This document shows positions 33,149 to 41,893 of a stretch of 64,000 nt of DNA, one piece after another (positions within the stretch are counted from its first letter, which is position 1; every line of letters starts with the position of its first letter). The position numbers and the translations under genes were made by a program. Location: NCBI RefSeq assembly GCF_006159205.1, contig NZ_CP040812.1, positions 806,001 to 870,000 on the forward strand, written 5' to 3'. The notes beneath the pieces are model-generated. The model worked only from the letters and a program-made list of their open reading frames with translations. It searched no databases and was not told the DNA's origin. This DNA comes from Antarcticibacterium flavum (GTDB taxonomy: Bacteria > Bacteroidota > Bacteroidia > Flavobacteriales > Flavobacteriaceae).

Positions 33149-34012
33149 ATGAAAAGTACACTTAATTTTTTAAGCCTTGGCTTTCTTAGTTTGCTCCTGT
33201 CCTCTTGTGCCCTGTTCAAAGAAAAAGTGGAAATTGAGGAAACGGTAAAGGAAGACCCCACTGCGATCCAGGCAGATAGATCTATAATCGAACAGCTCTC
33301 AGAGAGCCCAAGACATCATCAATGGGTCGTTCTAAAAAATGGTAGCAGGGAGTTCCAGGCCTTTGTAGTATATCCTGAAAAAAGTGAAAAAACAAAGGCT
33401 GTTATAGTAATCCATGAAAATCGGGGCCTGGATGACTGGGCCAGATTGTTTGCAGATAAACTTGCTGCCCAGGGTTACCTGGTTATCGCACCAGATATGA
33501 TCTCCAATACACAAGGAAAGAAAAGAACTTCAGATTTTGAGAATCCAGATGCTGCAAGGGATGCGATCTATGATCTTGACCCACAACAGGTAACCGGGGA
33601 TCTTGATGCTGCATACCAGTTTCTTCAAAAGGATGCCTCTTCCAATGGGGAAATAGCAGTCCTGGGGTTTTGCTGGGGTGGTTCTCAAACTTTTAGATAT
33701 GCCACCCATAACAGAGACCTGGCTTCGGCTCACGTTTTTTATGGAACAGCTCCAGATGATGCAGAAGCTTTAGCTCAAATAAACACCCCTGTTTACGGCT
33801 ATTATGGGGGTGATGATAACCGGGTGAATGCCACGATCGAGAGAACAGAGAACCAAATGCAGGCTGCCGGGAAAAAATATGAATATAAAATCTATGAAGG
33901 TGCCGGGCATGCATTTATGAAAAGAGCTCACCTGGATCCCACCCACGAAGCGAATAAAGAAGCTCACGATGCTGCCTGGGAGCGCTTATTGGTTTTATTG
34001 ACCAGCAATTAG
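33149..34012 (+). CDS. Dienelactone hydrolase family lipoprotein
   Basis: 287 residues from ATG 33149; an in-frame ATG 9 bp upstream is possible but the signal MKSTLNFLSLGFLSLLLSSC fits the later start. Lipobox LLSSC gives an anchored product. The alpha/beta hydrolase fold has the cysteine elbow GFCWGG (about 174-179), as in dienelactone hydrolases. An acid follows in YYGGDDNRV and a His in YEGAGHAFM. The natural substrate is unknown; family members split lactones and small esters. The next gene starts 2 bp after the stop, so they are co-transcribed. Confidence 0.88.
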   Translation: MKSTLNFLSLGFLSLLLSSCALFKEKVEIEETVKEDPTAIQADRSIIEQLSESPRHHQWVVLKNGSREFQAFVVYPEKSEKTKAVIVIHENRGLDDWARLFADKLAAQGYLVIAPDMISNTQGKKRTSDFENPDAARDAIYDLDPQQVTGDLDAAYQFLQKDASSNGEIAVLGFCWGGSQTFRYATHNRDLASAHVFYGTAPDDAEALAQINTPVYGYYGGDDNRVNATIERTENQMQAAGKKYEYKIYEGAGHAFMKRAHLDPTHEANKEAHDAAWERLLVLLTSN

Positions 34013-34013
34013 A

Positions 34014-34961
34014 ATGAAATATCTTTGGCCTTCCCTCCTGGCAGTTTTGCTGTTGATCACCGGCTGTAAGAACCCGGGAAAGGAGAAGGATTCATCCAAT
34101 ATTATTTCTGAAAATAAGCTGGACAAATATGCCGTGTTACTTAATGACACTATTATATACCACCCCAATTTTTCTTCCAAATACGTAGACGACCGAAACG
34201 TGGAAATATGGCTGCCACCGGGTTATACCACCAACCCTTCTGAAGCTTATAAGGTGATCTATATGCATGATGGACAAAATATATTTGACCAATCCACTGC
34301 GTATGGAAATGTGGAATGGGGAATAGACGAAACCATGGATTCCCTGGTTCAAAACAAGCTCGTGCCTCCTGCAATTGTAATAGGTATATGGAACAATGGC
34401 CGCAAGAGATTTCCTGAATATATGCCCCAGGTACCGGAAGAACATATTAATAATCCACAGGCGCAGGCTCTGTTAAAAGAGAATTTTGGAGTTACAGAAC
34501 TGCTTTCAAATAATTATTTAAAATTTATTGTAGAAGAATTAAAACCCTTTGTTGATTCCACCTATAATACTTCTCTCAAAAGAGAAGATACCTCAATTAT
34601 GGGGTCCTCAATGGGAGGACTTATATCCCTTTACGCCCTCACCTCCTACCCGGAAACATTCGGAGCAGCAGCCTGTGTTTCCACCCACTGGCCTGTTCCC
34701 CTTATAGGGGAGGTTTTTATCAACCAACTCACCACAACCTTACCTATGGCCGGTGATCATAAAATCTATTTTGATTACGGTACACGGGGGCTTGATGAAG
34801 ATTACGAGCCATACCAATTGAGAGTAGATGAAATAATGAGATCTAAAGGGTATCAACCGCAGCAGGATTGGATATCAATGAAAATTGATGGTGCCGGCCA
34901 CAATGAAAGCAGTTGGAAAAAACGAGCCCATATCCCGCTAAAGTTTCTCCTTAAGAAGTAA
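34014..34961 (+). CDS. Esterase D/Fes-like alpha/beta hydrolase lipoprotein
   Basis: 315 residues with lipoprotein signal LLAVLLLITGC (Cys18). The fold begins RNVEIWLPPGYTTN and YKVIYMHDGQNIFD, both typical of the putative esterase (esterase D/feruloyl) family. The nucleophile elbow is MGSSMGGLIS (about 200-209). An acid near DYGTRGLDEDYE and the terminal His in IDGAGHNESSW complete a plausible triad. It is probably an envelope esterase acting on acylated carbohydrates or siderophore-like esters. Starts 2 bp after the dienelactone hydrolase stop. Confidence 0.88.
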   Translation: MKYLWPSLLAVLLLITGCKNPGKEKDSSNIISENKLDKYAVLLNDTIIYHPNFSSKYVDDRNVEIWLPPGYTTNPSEAYKVIYMHDGQNIFDQSTAYGNVEWGIDETMDSLVQNKLVPPAIVIGIWNNGRKRFPEYMPQVPEEHINNPQAQALLKENFGVTELLSNNYLKFIVEELKPFVDSTYNTSLKREDTSIMGSSMGGLISLYALTSYPETFGAAACVSTHWPVPLIGEVFINQLTTTLPMAGDHKIYFDYGTRGLDEDYEPYQLRVDEIMRSKGYQPQQDWISMKIDGAGHNESSWKKRAHIPLKFLLKK

Positions 34962-34998
34962 TAAGCTTCCTTAGAAGTTGCAAGTGTATCTATTATAG

Positions 34999-35013
34999 GT
35001 GAAAACCCTTACA
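34999..35013. promoter_or_regulatory. Candidate regulatory motif GTGAAAACCCTTACA, copy 3
   Basis: Two mismatches from the 15-mer at 4596-4610. About 108 bp before the DUF1059 gene, a distance similar to the other two copies. Confidence 0.3.
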
Positions 35014-35121
35014 TTTTTTTGTAACTGTAGTTATTATATTCATAGAAAACAAATTCAAGAATATAAGGTGCCTTATAGGAGAACACCGTAATATCTTTTT
35101 AACCAGAAAAACCCAGGAATT

Positions 35122-35292
35122 ATGAAAACGCTACATTGTCGAGATGCCGGTTTTGATTGCAACGAAGTAATACGTGGTGAAACTGAAGGGGAAGTGCTAA
35201 GCCAGGCTGCAACCCATGCGAGGGAAGTGCACGGGATCAATCCTACCCCGGAACTTTCTGAGGAACTTTCTTATATTATAAAGGAAGAATAG
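35122..35292 (+). CDS. DUF1059 domain small protein, 56 aa
   Basis: A short ORF starting MKTLHCRDAGFDCN, followed by EVIRGETEGEVLSQAATHAREVHG. This is the classic DUF1059 pattern of two early cysteines, a GETEEEVL-like helix and a terminal AREVHGI. The family is about 50-60 residues and its function is unknown. It has an independent promoter region (160 bp upstream, including a motif shared with other stress genes) and a hairpin after it. Length, motif order and start agree with the family, so I regard it as real despite its size. Confidence 0.85.
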   Translation: MKTLHCRDAGFDCNEVIRGETEGEVLSQAATHAREVHGINPTPELSEELSYIIKEE

Positions 35293-35327
35293 AACTAGCC
35301 TGCAAGGGTCTTTATTCTTTTAATTAA

Positions 35328-35372
35328 AAACCCCTCCGGTGTAGGGCCGGGAGAGGCTTAAGTTTTTTGTCT
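35328..35372 (+). terminator. Probable terminator
   Basis: Imperfect GC-rich hairpin (CCCCTCCGG ... CCGGGAGAGG) and, 8 bases later, a run of six T, after the DUF1059 gene. Two further small hairpins (CCAGG/CCTGG and AGTCAA/TTGACT) follow at 35396-35425. Confidence 0.5.
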
Positions 35373-35566
35373 TGTTAGCTTCCTGTTACCAGGTTTTTTC
35401 CTGGAGTCAATTTTTTTGACTAGTTTACTTTCAGAAATTGTAAAGGAAACTCGTGAGAAAAAATCATCCTGTAGGGCCCAAACCTCTTCTTGGAATCATT
35501 TTTTGTTATTAATAACTTTTCAAGATACATCATTTGAAATTTAAGGGTTGAAAGGTCCCCTCAATT

Positions 35567-37669
35567 TTAAAACATCACGGTCACTACATTCGAACAGGTA
35601 GTTTTACTTTCTGCCTCACAAACTTCATATGTAAGTGAACCTCCTCCTTTATATCCCGTGACATCGGTATAAGATCCTGTATTGTCAACCCGTGCAAGGA
35701 AATTACCATTTTGGTAGATATCCACTTTTGTTGATGTTCCCGCCGGCGTCCAGGTAAGATCTGTATGCCAGGTCCCCTTCATTTTATAACCCCTGGCAGA
35801 GAGTTCAATATCCCCAGGATTAGGTTCAGGATCTGTTGGTTCATTAGGGTCGGTTGGGTCTGGATCCCCGGTCTCATCCAATGTGAGGGTTATGTATTCT
35901 ATGTGATAATCTGATGCCCTGAGATCATCAGAGGCATGTAGCTCTACCCTATAAGTTTCCGGCTCAGGATAAGTGTGCAGGGGATTTTGCCTGGTAGTAT
36001 AGTAGCCATCTCCAAAATACCAGGTGCAGGCGTTAATTGTACCGTCAGGATCTGTACTGGTATCGGAAAATTGTACGGTTAAACCATCCACGACATATGG
36101 GAAACTGGCGGCAGGAGGTTGATTGGGTTCAAAACCGGAATCATCATTAAAATTGGCCGTTACAATTTCAGAACAATTATCATAATTCTCCTCACATATT
36201 TTAAAAGAATCTTTTCCACCACCATTTACGGTAAGACTATATTCACCTGTATTGTACCATCTAGAGAACAAGGAATTATTTTTATAAATAGTCACATGAG
36301 AATCTTCTGTAGGGTCCCAAACAAGATGAATAGTTGTGCTACCCTTGCCTTTAATACCTATAGCCCTAAGATTGAGATCTGGAGGTGGCGGAGCTGTAAA
36401 TTCTGCCGGAGCCCAGAGGCTGTAGGCCAAATTATTATTCCCTGCCGGTACTTCCATCACTGCTCCCCCGGTAGAATTCGCAATAATTGCATCATGAAGT
36501 GATGCCGGGGAGGTGTCTGGATTCTTTTGTAGATAAAGTGCCGCCAGGCCGGCAACATGCGGTGCAGCCATTGAAGTACCGCTACTAATTTTGGTTGATG
36601 TATCGTCTGTAATAGAAGCCGATATAATATCCATACCCGGAGCATAAATATCCACACAATCCCCAAAATTGGAAAAATGAGCCCTGTAATTATCAATTCT
36701 ACTTGCGCCAACTGTAAGAGCAGTGGCAACACGAGCAGGGCTATAACCACAGGCATCACTATTCCAGTTCCCTGCTGCAATTACATAATGAATACCGGTA
36801 GCTATAGAATTTTCTATGGCGATATCCACAGGATCTGCTGCCTCACCTCCTATACTCATATTTACCACTGCAGGTTTTAAAGCATTTTCTGTTATCCAGT
36901 CAACCGCAAGGATAAGGCGGGACCAGGAAGTTATACCAGCACAACTGAATACACGTACAGAAATAAGATTAACATCTTTGGCAACTCCATATTTTGTACC
37001 GCCTACCGTACCGGCGACATGTGTACCGTGACCATGGCAATCGTTCCCAGGTTCCAGCTCCCCATTATTTTTATCATATTCCTCATCTGGATACTCCTGG
37101 ACTAAATCTATTCCCAAGGTGGCCCGTTGCCCAAAATCCTCATGCGAATATCTTATACCTGAATCCATTATATAGGCATAAACACCATCCCCCGTTGCAT
37201 TGTAGGCATATGCCCTATCTAATAATCCATCCCTTTGGTCCAGACGATCCAACCCCCAGGGAGGAAAATTTTGGCCACTGGTTTCCTCCAGATATACTAA
37301 TTTATCCTGATAAACAGCAGTAACCCTTTTATCCTTTTTAAGCAAAGCCACTTGTTTCTGGCTCAGGTTTGCTGCGAAACCACTTAAAGACTGGCTGTAT
37401 TTCATACTTATTTTCGCACCCGGCATCTTTCTTACCTCGCCGGTAACTTCCTCCAAAATAGCAGCTGCTTTTTGGTTCTTAACTGCCGGTTCCATCGAAA
37501 CTATAACTATATACCTGCCTGGAATACCATTTGAAGATCTAGCGTCATTTTCTATTTTTGCGTCTTCTACCTGTTCCATAGCATCCTGACTACAGGATGT
37601 TAATAAGATCACTATGACCAAAACCATGAAAAGATTAAGGGCATTGAGTAATTGTGATTTTTTCATCAT
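35567..37669 (-). CDS. Secreted subtilisin-family (S8) serine protease with PKD domain
   Basis: 700 residues. Lipoprotein-like signal ends in LLTSC. An inhibitor I9 prodomain spans about 50-125 (GRYIVIVSMEP ... VTAVYQD). Peptidase S8 follows with Asp in IMDSGIRYSHEDF, His in GHGTHVAGTVGG and Ser in SGTSMAAPHVAGLAAL, a full catalytic triad. After about 420 come a beta domain, a PKD domain (DPDGTINACTWYFGDG) and a Pro/Asp linker (PDPTDPNEPTDPEP). A second copy of the beta domain ends the protein. The copies share GKGSTTIHLVWDPT versus MKGTWHTDLTWTPA and an EYSLTV / SYTDVT frame, so the domain is duplicated around PKD. It digests external protein. Confidence 0.94.
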   Translation of the reverse strand: MMKKSQLLNALNLFMVLVIVILLTSCSQDAMEQVEDAKIENDARSSNGIPGRYIVIVSMEPAVKNQKAAAILEEVTGEVRKMPGAKISMKYSQSLSGFAANLSQKQVALLKKDKRVTAVYQDKLVYLEETSGQNFPPWGLDRLDQRDGLLDRAYAYNATGDGVYAYIMDSGIRYSHEDFGQRATLGIDLVQEYPDEEYDKNNGELEPGNDCHGHGTHVAGTVGGTKYGVAKDVNLISVRVFSCAGITSWSRLILAVDWITENALKPAVVNMSIGGEAADPVDIAIENSIATGIHYVIAAGNWNSDACGYSPARVATALTVGASRIDNYRAHFSNFGDCVDIYAPGMDIISASITDDTSTKISSGTSMAAPHVAGLAALYLQKNPDTSPASLHDAIIANSTGGAVMEVPAGNNNLAYSLWAPAEFTAPPPPDLNLRAIGIKGKGSTTIHLVWDPTEDSHVTIYKNNSLFSRWYNTGEYSLTVNGGGKDSFKICEENYDNCSEIVTANFNDDSGFEPNQPPAASFPYVVDGLTVQFSDTSTDPDGTINACTWYFGDGYYTTRQNPLHTYPEPETYRVELHASDDLRASDYHIEYITLTLDETGDPDPTDPNEPTDPEPNPGDIELSARGYKMKGTWHTDLTWTPAGTSTKVDIYQNGNFLARVDNTGSYTDVTGYKGGGSLTYEVCEAESKTTCSNVVTVMF

Positions 37670-38053
37670 AAAAATTTTGGTTAGAACAAGGCTCCCAATC
37701 CCGGGATGCCATTTTTTGGAGACTCTTTTATAATAATGGTTAGGGAGGTAAAGCTGAAAATGTTATTAAAGGCCAATAACAACTGGGCCTTCAATAATTA
37801 AAACAGTCGTAAACGTCCCGGACCGGACAAATAATTATGTAGGGAGGTACGCGCTTGTAGGGATTGTAAATTGACTTGGGAGGCGATTTATCCTGTAGAG
37901 GCAGATAATCACCCTCCTAATTTAAAACAAATGAAAAACACAGAAGTTTAATTTAACCTTTTATTATGAAAATAAATTGTCATAACTTACTGATTTAAAG
38001 TCTGTTTCGAAATAACTGACATTTAATTAATGCCCAAGGGAATCAGTCTAAAC
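37670..38053. other. Intergenic region upstream of the protease and the mla operon
   Basis: About 380 bp between divergent genes with no ORF of interest. It contains GTAGGGAGGT and TTGTAGGGATTG near 37839-37870, weakly reminiscent of the CCCTACA core of the motif at 4596. The FNR-like box starts at its end. Confidence 0.5.
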
Positions 38054-38097
38054 CTGACGGCTGTCATTGTTTCCCCCTGTATTCTGGATTAAATTTG
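38054..38097 (+). promoter_or_regulatory. FNR/CRP-like box plus exact -7 element for mlaEFD
   Basis: CTGACGGCTGTCAT (38054-38067) is centred 29.5 bp before TAAATTTG (38090-38097). The latter is a perfect TAnnTTTG. Transcription would start near 38104, which rules out the upstream TTG (38095) and supports ATG 38119. Confidence 0.72.
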
Positions 38098-38118
38098 AAT
38101 CAATTAAAAGGGAAACAA

Positions 38119-38898
38119 ATGCGTGCTAATTCACCCATTTTTGCCAATACCCGATCCTTTTTCAGTGAAATTGGCGAGCTTTCTTATTTCGCCGGGAGAT
38201 TCTTTAAAGAAGCTTTTTCACTTCCATTTGAATTTCGTGAATTATTAAAGCAATGTTATAATGTTGGCAACAGGTCCCTTCTTCTAGTTGGGGTAACAGG
38301 ATTTATCCTGGGCCTTGTTTTCACATTGCAATCGCGTCCAACTTTGGAAGAATTCGGTGCGGTAGCATGGATGCCCAGTATGATTAGCATTTCAATTGTT
38401 CGGGAAATTGGACCCGTAATTATTGCGCTTATTTGTGCCGGCCGCATAGGATCTGGGATGGGCGCCGAACTGGGTTCGATGAAAGTGACAGAGCAAATTG
38501 ATGCAATGGAGGTATCTGGCACCAATCCTTTTAAATATCTTGTCGTCACAAGGATAGCTGCCACAACTATTATGATTCCTTTATTAGTAATTTTTGGAGA
38601 TTTCATAGCTCTTATAGGCTCAGCTATCATTGAAAATGCGAAAGGAAATGTTTCTTTCGTTCTTTATTTTAATCAGGTTTTTGAAGCCCTGGAATTTAGT
38701 GACCTTTTCCCTGCCACTATTAAAACCTTCTTTTTTGGTTTTGCTATAGGCCTTGTTGGGACTTTCAAAGGATATAACAGCAACAAAGGTACTGCCGGAG
38801 TGGGTAAAGCCTCTAACTCGGCCGTAGTTTTTACATCGATGCTCCTGTTTATTATTGATTTTATTGCTGTTTTCATTTCAGACATCTTTTACGGGTAA
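38119..38898 (+). CDS. mlaE: MlaE-type ABC transporter permease
   Basis: 259 residues from ATG 38119. I reject a TTG start 24 bp upstream because it lies at the -7 element. It is a permease (PF02405) with about five membrane segments, for example LLLVGVTGFILGLVFTLQS and MISISIVREIGPVIIALICAG. The family signature is REIGPVIIALICAGRIGSGMGAELGSMKVTEQIDAM, seen at about 97-132 and complete. The ABC ATPase gene starts 2 bp after its stop and an MCE protein follows, the standard MlaEFD set. It moves phospholipids between the membranes to keep outer-membrane asymmetry. Confidence 0.93.
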   Translation: MRANSPIFANTRSFFSEIGELSYFAGRFFKEAFSLPFEFRELLKQCYNVGNRSLLLVGVTGFILGLVFTLQSRPTLEEFGAVAWMPSMISISIVREIGPVIIALICAGRIGSGMGAELGSMKVTEQIDAMEVSGTNPFKYLVVTRIAATTIMIPLLVIFGDFIALIGSAIIENAKGNVSFVLYFNQVFEALEFSDLFPATIKTFFFGFAIGLVGTFKGYNSNKGTAGVGKASNSAVVFTSMLLFIIDFIAVFISDIFYG

Positions 38899-38900
38899 TC

Positions 38901-39665
38901 ATGGAAAAGGAGAAAAAAAATAAGAGACAAAGTGATAAGGAACCGGTTTTAAGGATAAAGGACCTGCATAAAGGATTTGGAGACTTAAAAATATTAAATG
39001 GCTTTAACCTTGAGCTATATGAGGGTGAAAACCTTGTGATCATGGGGAAATCTGGATCAGGGAAATCTGTAATGATAAAATGTTTGGTAGGTCTTATGGC
39101 TCCAGATAAGGGAAGCGTGGAGGTACTGGGTAAGGATATCAATTCCTTAGAACGCCCTGAAATGGATCATCTAAGAGCAAATATTGGTTTTCTTTTTCAG
39201 GGAAGTGCATTATATGATTCCATGACTGTAAGGGAAAATCTTGAATTCCCTTTAAGGCATCATACCCGTTCCCTTAAAGAAAAGGATGTGGAGGCCCTGG
39301 TAATTGAGGCTTTAAAAAATGTTGGCCTGGAACATACCCTTGAAAACAGGCCGGCTGAACTTTCTGGCGGGATGCAAAGAAGAATAGCCCTGGCAAGAGC
39401 ACTCATTCTTAAGCCAAAAATTATATTATATGATGAGCCAACGACAGGGCTTGATCCCATAACCGCAAAGGAGATCATTCACCTCATGATGGAGATCCAG
39501 ACAAAGTACCAAACTTCTTCCTTAATTATTACCCATGACGTTGATTGTGCCAGAGTAATAAGCAACAGGATGATCCTGCTACTGGAAGGTATTAACTATG
39601 CTGAAGGAACCTTCCAAGAACTTTCAACAATGGAGGATACAAAAGTTAAAGCATTTTTCAAATAA
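38901..39665 (+). CDS. mlaF: MlaF-type ABC transporter ATPase
   Basis: 254 residues. Walker A GKSGSGKSV (about 51-59), Q-loop FLFQGSALYDSM, signature LSGGMQRRIALARAL, Walker B IILYDEPTTGLDP and the switch His in IITHDVDCA are all present. It powers the lipid transporter with MlaE (38119) and the MCE protein (39676). The N-terminus has a Lys-rich leader before VLRIKDLHKGFGDL. The stop lies 10 bp before the MCE start. This compact three-gene unit lacks the periplasmic MlaC and outer-membrane MlaA genes, which must be encoded elsewhere if used. Confidence 0.95.
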   Translation: MEKEKKNKRQSDKEPVLRIKDLHKGFGDLKILNGFNLELYEGENLVIMGKSGSGKSVMIKCLVGLMAPDKGSVEVLGKDINSLERPEMDHLRANIGFLFQGSALYDSMTVRENLEFPLRHHTRSLKEKDVEALVIEALKNVGLEHTLENRPAELSGGMQRRIALARALILKPKIILYDEPTTGLDPITAKEIIHLMMEIQTKYQTSSLIITHDVDCARVISNRMILLLEGINYAEGTFQELSTMEDTKVKAFFK

Positions 39666-39675
39666 AGATAAAGCC

Positions 39676-40668
39676 ATGAAAAAATCTGCCAAACAAAATA
39701 TCAATCTTGGGATCTTTGTAATTTTCTCCCTGCTTATTTTCACCCTCGCTGTATATTATATTGGCAGCAGGCAAAGCCTCTTTGGAAATACCGCCAGAGT
39801 ATCCTCTGTATTTAAGGATGTAAATGGATTACAGCAAGGCAATAATGTACGTTTTGCAGGGGTAAATATTGGAACTGTAAGAGCTATCAATATTATAAAT
39901 GATACTGCTATTTGTGTTGATATGGTAGTTAACGAGGAATCCCTTTACCTCATCAAAAAGAATTCCCTTGCCACAATAAATTCTGATGGACTAGTGGGAA
40001 GTATGATAGTGAATATTATTCCAGGCGAAGGTAATGGTATGGAGAGCATAAGAGCTGGAGACACTATAGCATCAATAAGTAAGATTGCCACGGCTGATAT
40101 GCTTACAACTCTGAATACGACCAATGAAAATGCCGCCTTGCTAACTGCAGACCTTTTAAAGATCACAAATGCCATAAATGCAGGGGAAGGGGTATTGGGA
40201 AAATTGCTAAAGGATGACCAAATGGCCGCAAACATGCAAGAAAGTTTTAAAAACCTTCAAGCCTCCACCCAAAACGCCAATTTAACGATAGCAAGGTTAA
40301 ATAACATTTTGGGAGAGATTGATCTTAAGCATGGGGTTGCCGGAGTTCTGCTTAATGATACTGTCACAGCGGGCAGGGTTGTGAATATGGTGAACAATCT
40401 GGAAAACACTTCGAAAACCATAGACTCACTTACCGGCGGGCTTAATTCCTATTCTGAAAAGCTCGTGAATGGTAAGGGAACTCTCAATTTTATAGCGACA
40501 GACACGACCTTTGTAAAAAGCCTGGAGGCGACGGTTGAAAATGCAGAACAAGCAGCAGGAAAACTGAATGAAAATATGGAAGCCCTTAAGCATAACTTCC
40601 TGTTTAGAGGATATTTCAGAAAATTGGAAAAACTGAAGCAGCGCGAACTTAAAAATGCCGCAAATTAA
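39676..40668 (+). CDS. mlaD: MlaD/MCE family lipid-binding protein
   Basis: 330 residues from ATG 39676. An in-frame start at 39598 inside the ATPase gene would place 26 odd residues before the natural MKKSAKQNINLGIFVIFSLL. One membrane anchor (about 9-31) is followed by the MCE beta barrel (RVSSVFKDVNGLQQGNNVRFAGVNIG, to about 135). After that comes a long alpha-helical C-terminus (LLKDDQMAANMQESFKNLQ and onward) that would reach through the periplasm. It forms the periplasmic ring fed by MlaE/MlaF. Last gene of the operon; usp1 begins 82 bp downstream with its own promoter. Confidence 0.92.
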   Translation: MKKSAKQNINLGIFVIFSLLIFTLAVYYIGSRQSLFGNTARVSSVFKDVNGLQQGNNVRFAGVNIGTVRAINIINDTAICVDMVVNEESLYLIKKNSLATINSDGLVGSMIVNIIPGEGNGMESIRAGDTIASISKIATADMLTTLNTTNENAALLTADLLKITNAINAGEGVLGKLLKDDQMAANMQESFKNLQASTQNANLTIARLNNILGEIDLKHGVAGVLLNDTVTAGRVVNMVNNLENTSKTIDSLTGGLNSYSEKLVNGKGTLNFIATDTTFVKSLEATVENAEQAAGKLNENMEALKHNFLFRGYFRKLEKLKQRELKNAAN

Positions 40669-40687
40669 TGTCATAAAGGCTGGTAAC

Positions 40688-40731
40688 CTGATCTTTATCA
40701 TTTCTTATCCCCTGATAAAGGAATACTTTTA
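40688..40731 (+). promoter_or_regulatory. FNR/CRP-like box plus -7 element for the first Usp gene
   Basis: CTGATCTTTATCAT (40688-40701) is centred 29.5 bp before TACTTTTA (40724-40731), one mismatch from TAnnTTTG. Box arms match FNR consensus TTGAT-N4-ATCAA in the eight core bases. Confidence 0.75.
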
Positions 40732-40750
40732 AGAAACCTAAACCACGGTC

Positions 40751-41581
40751 ATGAAAAAGATCATATATGCTACAGATTTTTCAGAAAACTCTGTAGCAGC
40801 CCTGAGATATGCATATCAGTTTGGTAAAATTCTAAATGCAGATGTGATTGTATTACACGTGTTTGATCCAGATGATCTAAGCCCGGTACGAACTGCTGCA
40901 GAAAAACGACAGGTGCTTGACCACCATACCAGCAGGCTCCAGAAATTTTGCAGTCTTAACCTTCAACAAAATTTTGAAGAACTTAATCTCTCTCTTGCAG
41001 TGATCAAAGGGGAGAATATTTCCAGGGAGATCCTGCGGTATACAATTGATATGGATGTGCTAATGATCGTTTTAGGAACTTGTGGATCTGGTACTGTAAA
41101 AGAATTCTTTTTAGGAAGTACAACAACCAATTTGATCTCAACCTCCCCTATTCCAATCCTGGCCGTTCCCGGTAATTTTGAATTTCGGGACATAAAAGAA
41201 ATAATGTACACAACAGATTTTGAGGAGGAAGATGTGTATCACCTTTGTGAACTCATAAAGCTCATGACCGCCGTAAAATACAAAATACACATAGTTCACG
41301 TTTCTATAAACCAGAACGGCGATGCAGAAGATCTTATGGAATGGTTTAAGGAGTTGTTATTTGAAAAAACAGATTTTGATAAATTTGAATTCCACATTCT
41401 TTTTTCCGAAGACGTTATAAACGGCCTTAATGAGTTCCTGGAAGATATGGGTGCAGACCTCATTGTAATGATGGAACGCAAAACTAAACTGGCAGTAAAA
41501 TCTGTCTTGCACAGGGATGTGGTAAAAAGAATGGAATCATCTACACGTATTCCCCTGCTTAGCTTTAAAGAACAATGGTAA
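40751..41581 (+). CDS. Universal stress protein, tandem Usp domains (1)
   Basis: 276 residues; two UspA-type domains in one cytosolic chain. The first starts IIYATDFSENSVAALRYAYQF and ends with the nucleotide motif GTCGSGTVKEFFLGSTT (G-2x-G-9x-GS), so ATP binding is likely. The second (from IKEIMYTTDFEEEDVYHL) lacks that motif and is degenerate. Such proteins promote survival under starvation or oxygen limitation in other bacteria. It is transcribed alone from an FNR-like promoter; the next two genes are on the other strand. Confidence 0.9.
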   Translation: MKKIIYATDFSENSVAALRYAYQFGKILNADVIVLHVFDPDDLSPVRTAAEKRQVLDHHTSRLQKFCSLNLQQNFEELNLSLAVIKGENISREILRYTIDMDVLMIVLGTCGSGTVKEFFLGSTTTNLISTSPIPILAVPGNFEFRDIKEIMYTTDFEEEDVYHLCELIKLMTAVKYKIHIVHVSINQNGDAEDLMEWFKELLFEKTDFDKFEFHILFSEDVINGLNEFLEDMGADLIVMMERKTKLAVKSVLHRDVVKRMESSTRIPLLSFKEQW

Positions 41582-41626
41582 TAAAATGGTATAGACTATG
41601 GCTTCCTGCTATTGTTTTTGCGGGGT

Positions 41627-41893
41627 TTAGATATTACTCATTTGCCATCTTTTAAGGTCTGGTAATTTCCTAATGATCTCATTGGCTTCTTCCAGGGAGA
41701 TCTCGTTATGAACCTCTGCCATCTCCATTAATCTCACTTCCAGTTGATGCAGGGTTAGGGAGTGATCTGTAAATTCCCCATCTACATAACAGGCCCTGCA
41801 ATAATCTTCATTCAAGCTCCCATTACGATTTGTCCCCCTGTTTTCATTTCCAAGGGGAGCGGCACAACACTGGCAAATAGGATATTTTGTCAT
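41627..41893 (-). CDS. Putative zinc-ribbon protein
   Basis: 88 residues. The N-terminus MTKYPICQCCAAPLGN and YCRACYVDGEF supply two CxxC knuckles (Cys7/9/10 and Cys33/36). This is the pattern of the putative zinc ribbon domain family (PF12674 type). The C-terminal half is helical (LTLHQLEVRLMEMAEVHNEISLEEANEIIRKL). Its start overlaps the stop of the TerB-like gene by 4 bp, so the two form an operon read from the FNR-like promoter at 42365. Function is unknown; zinc binding is inferred from the cysteines. Confidence 0.85.
   Translation of the reverse strand: MTKYPICQCCAAPLGNENRGTNRNGSLNEDYCRACYVDGEFTDHSLTLHQLEVRLMEMAEVHNEISLEEANEIIRKLPDLKRWQMSNI

Noticed and set aside
38095..38118. TTG start for mlaE
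   Set aside because: It lies within the -7 promoter element, so it would be upstream of the transcription start.
39598..39675. Upstream start for the MCE protein
   Set aside because: Adds 26 residues that overlap the ATPase gene; the membrane anchor starts naturally at 39676.
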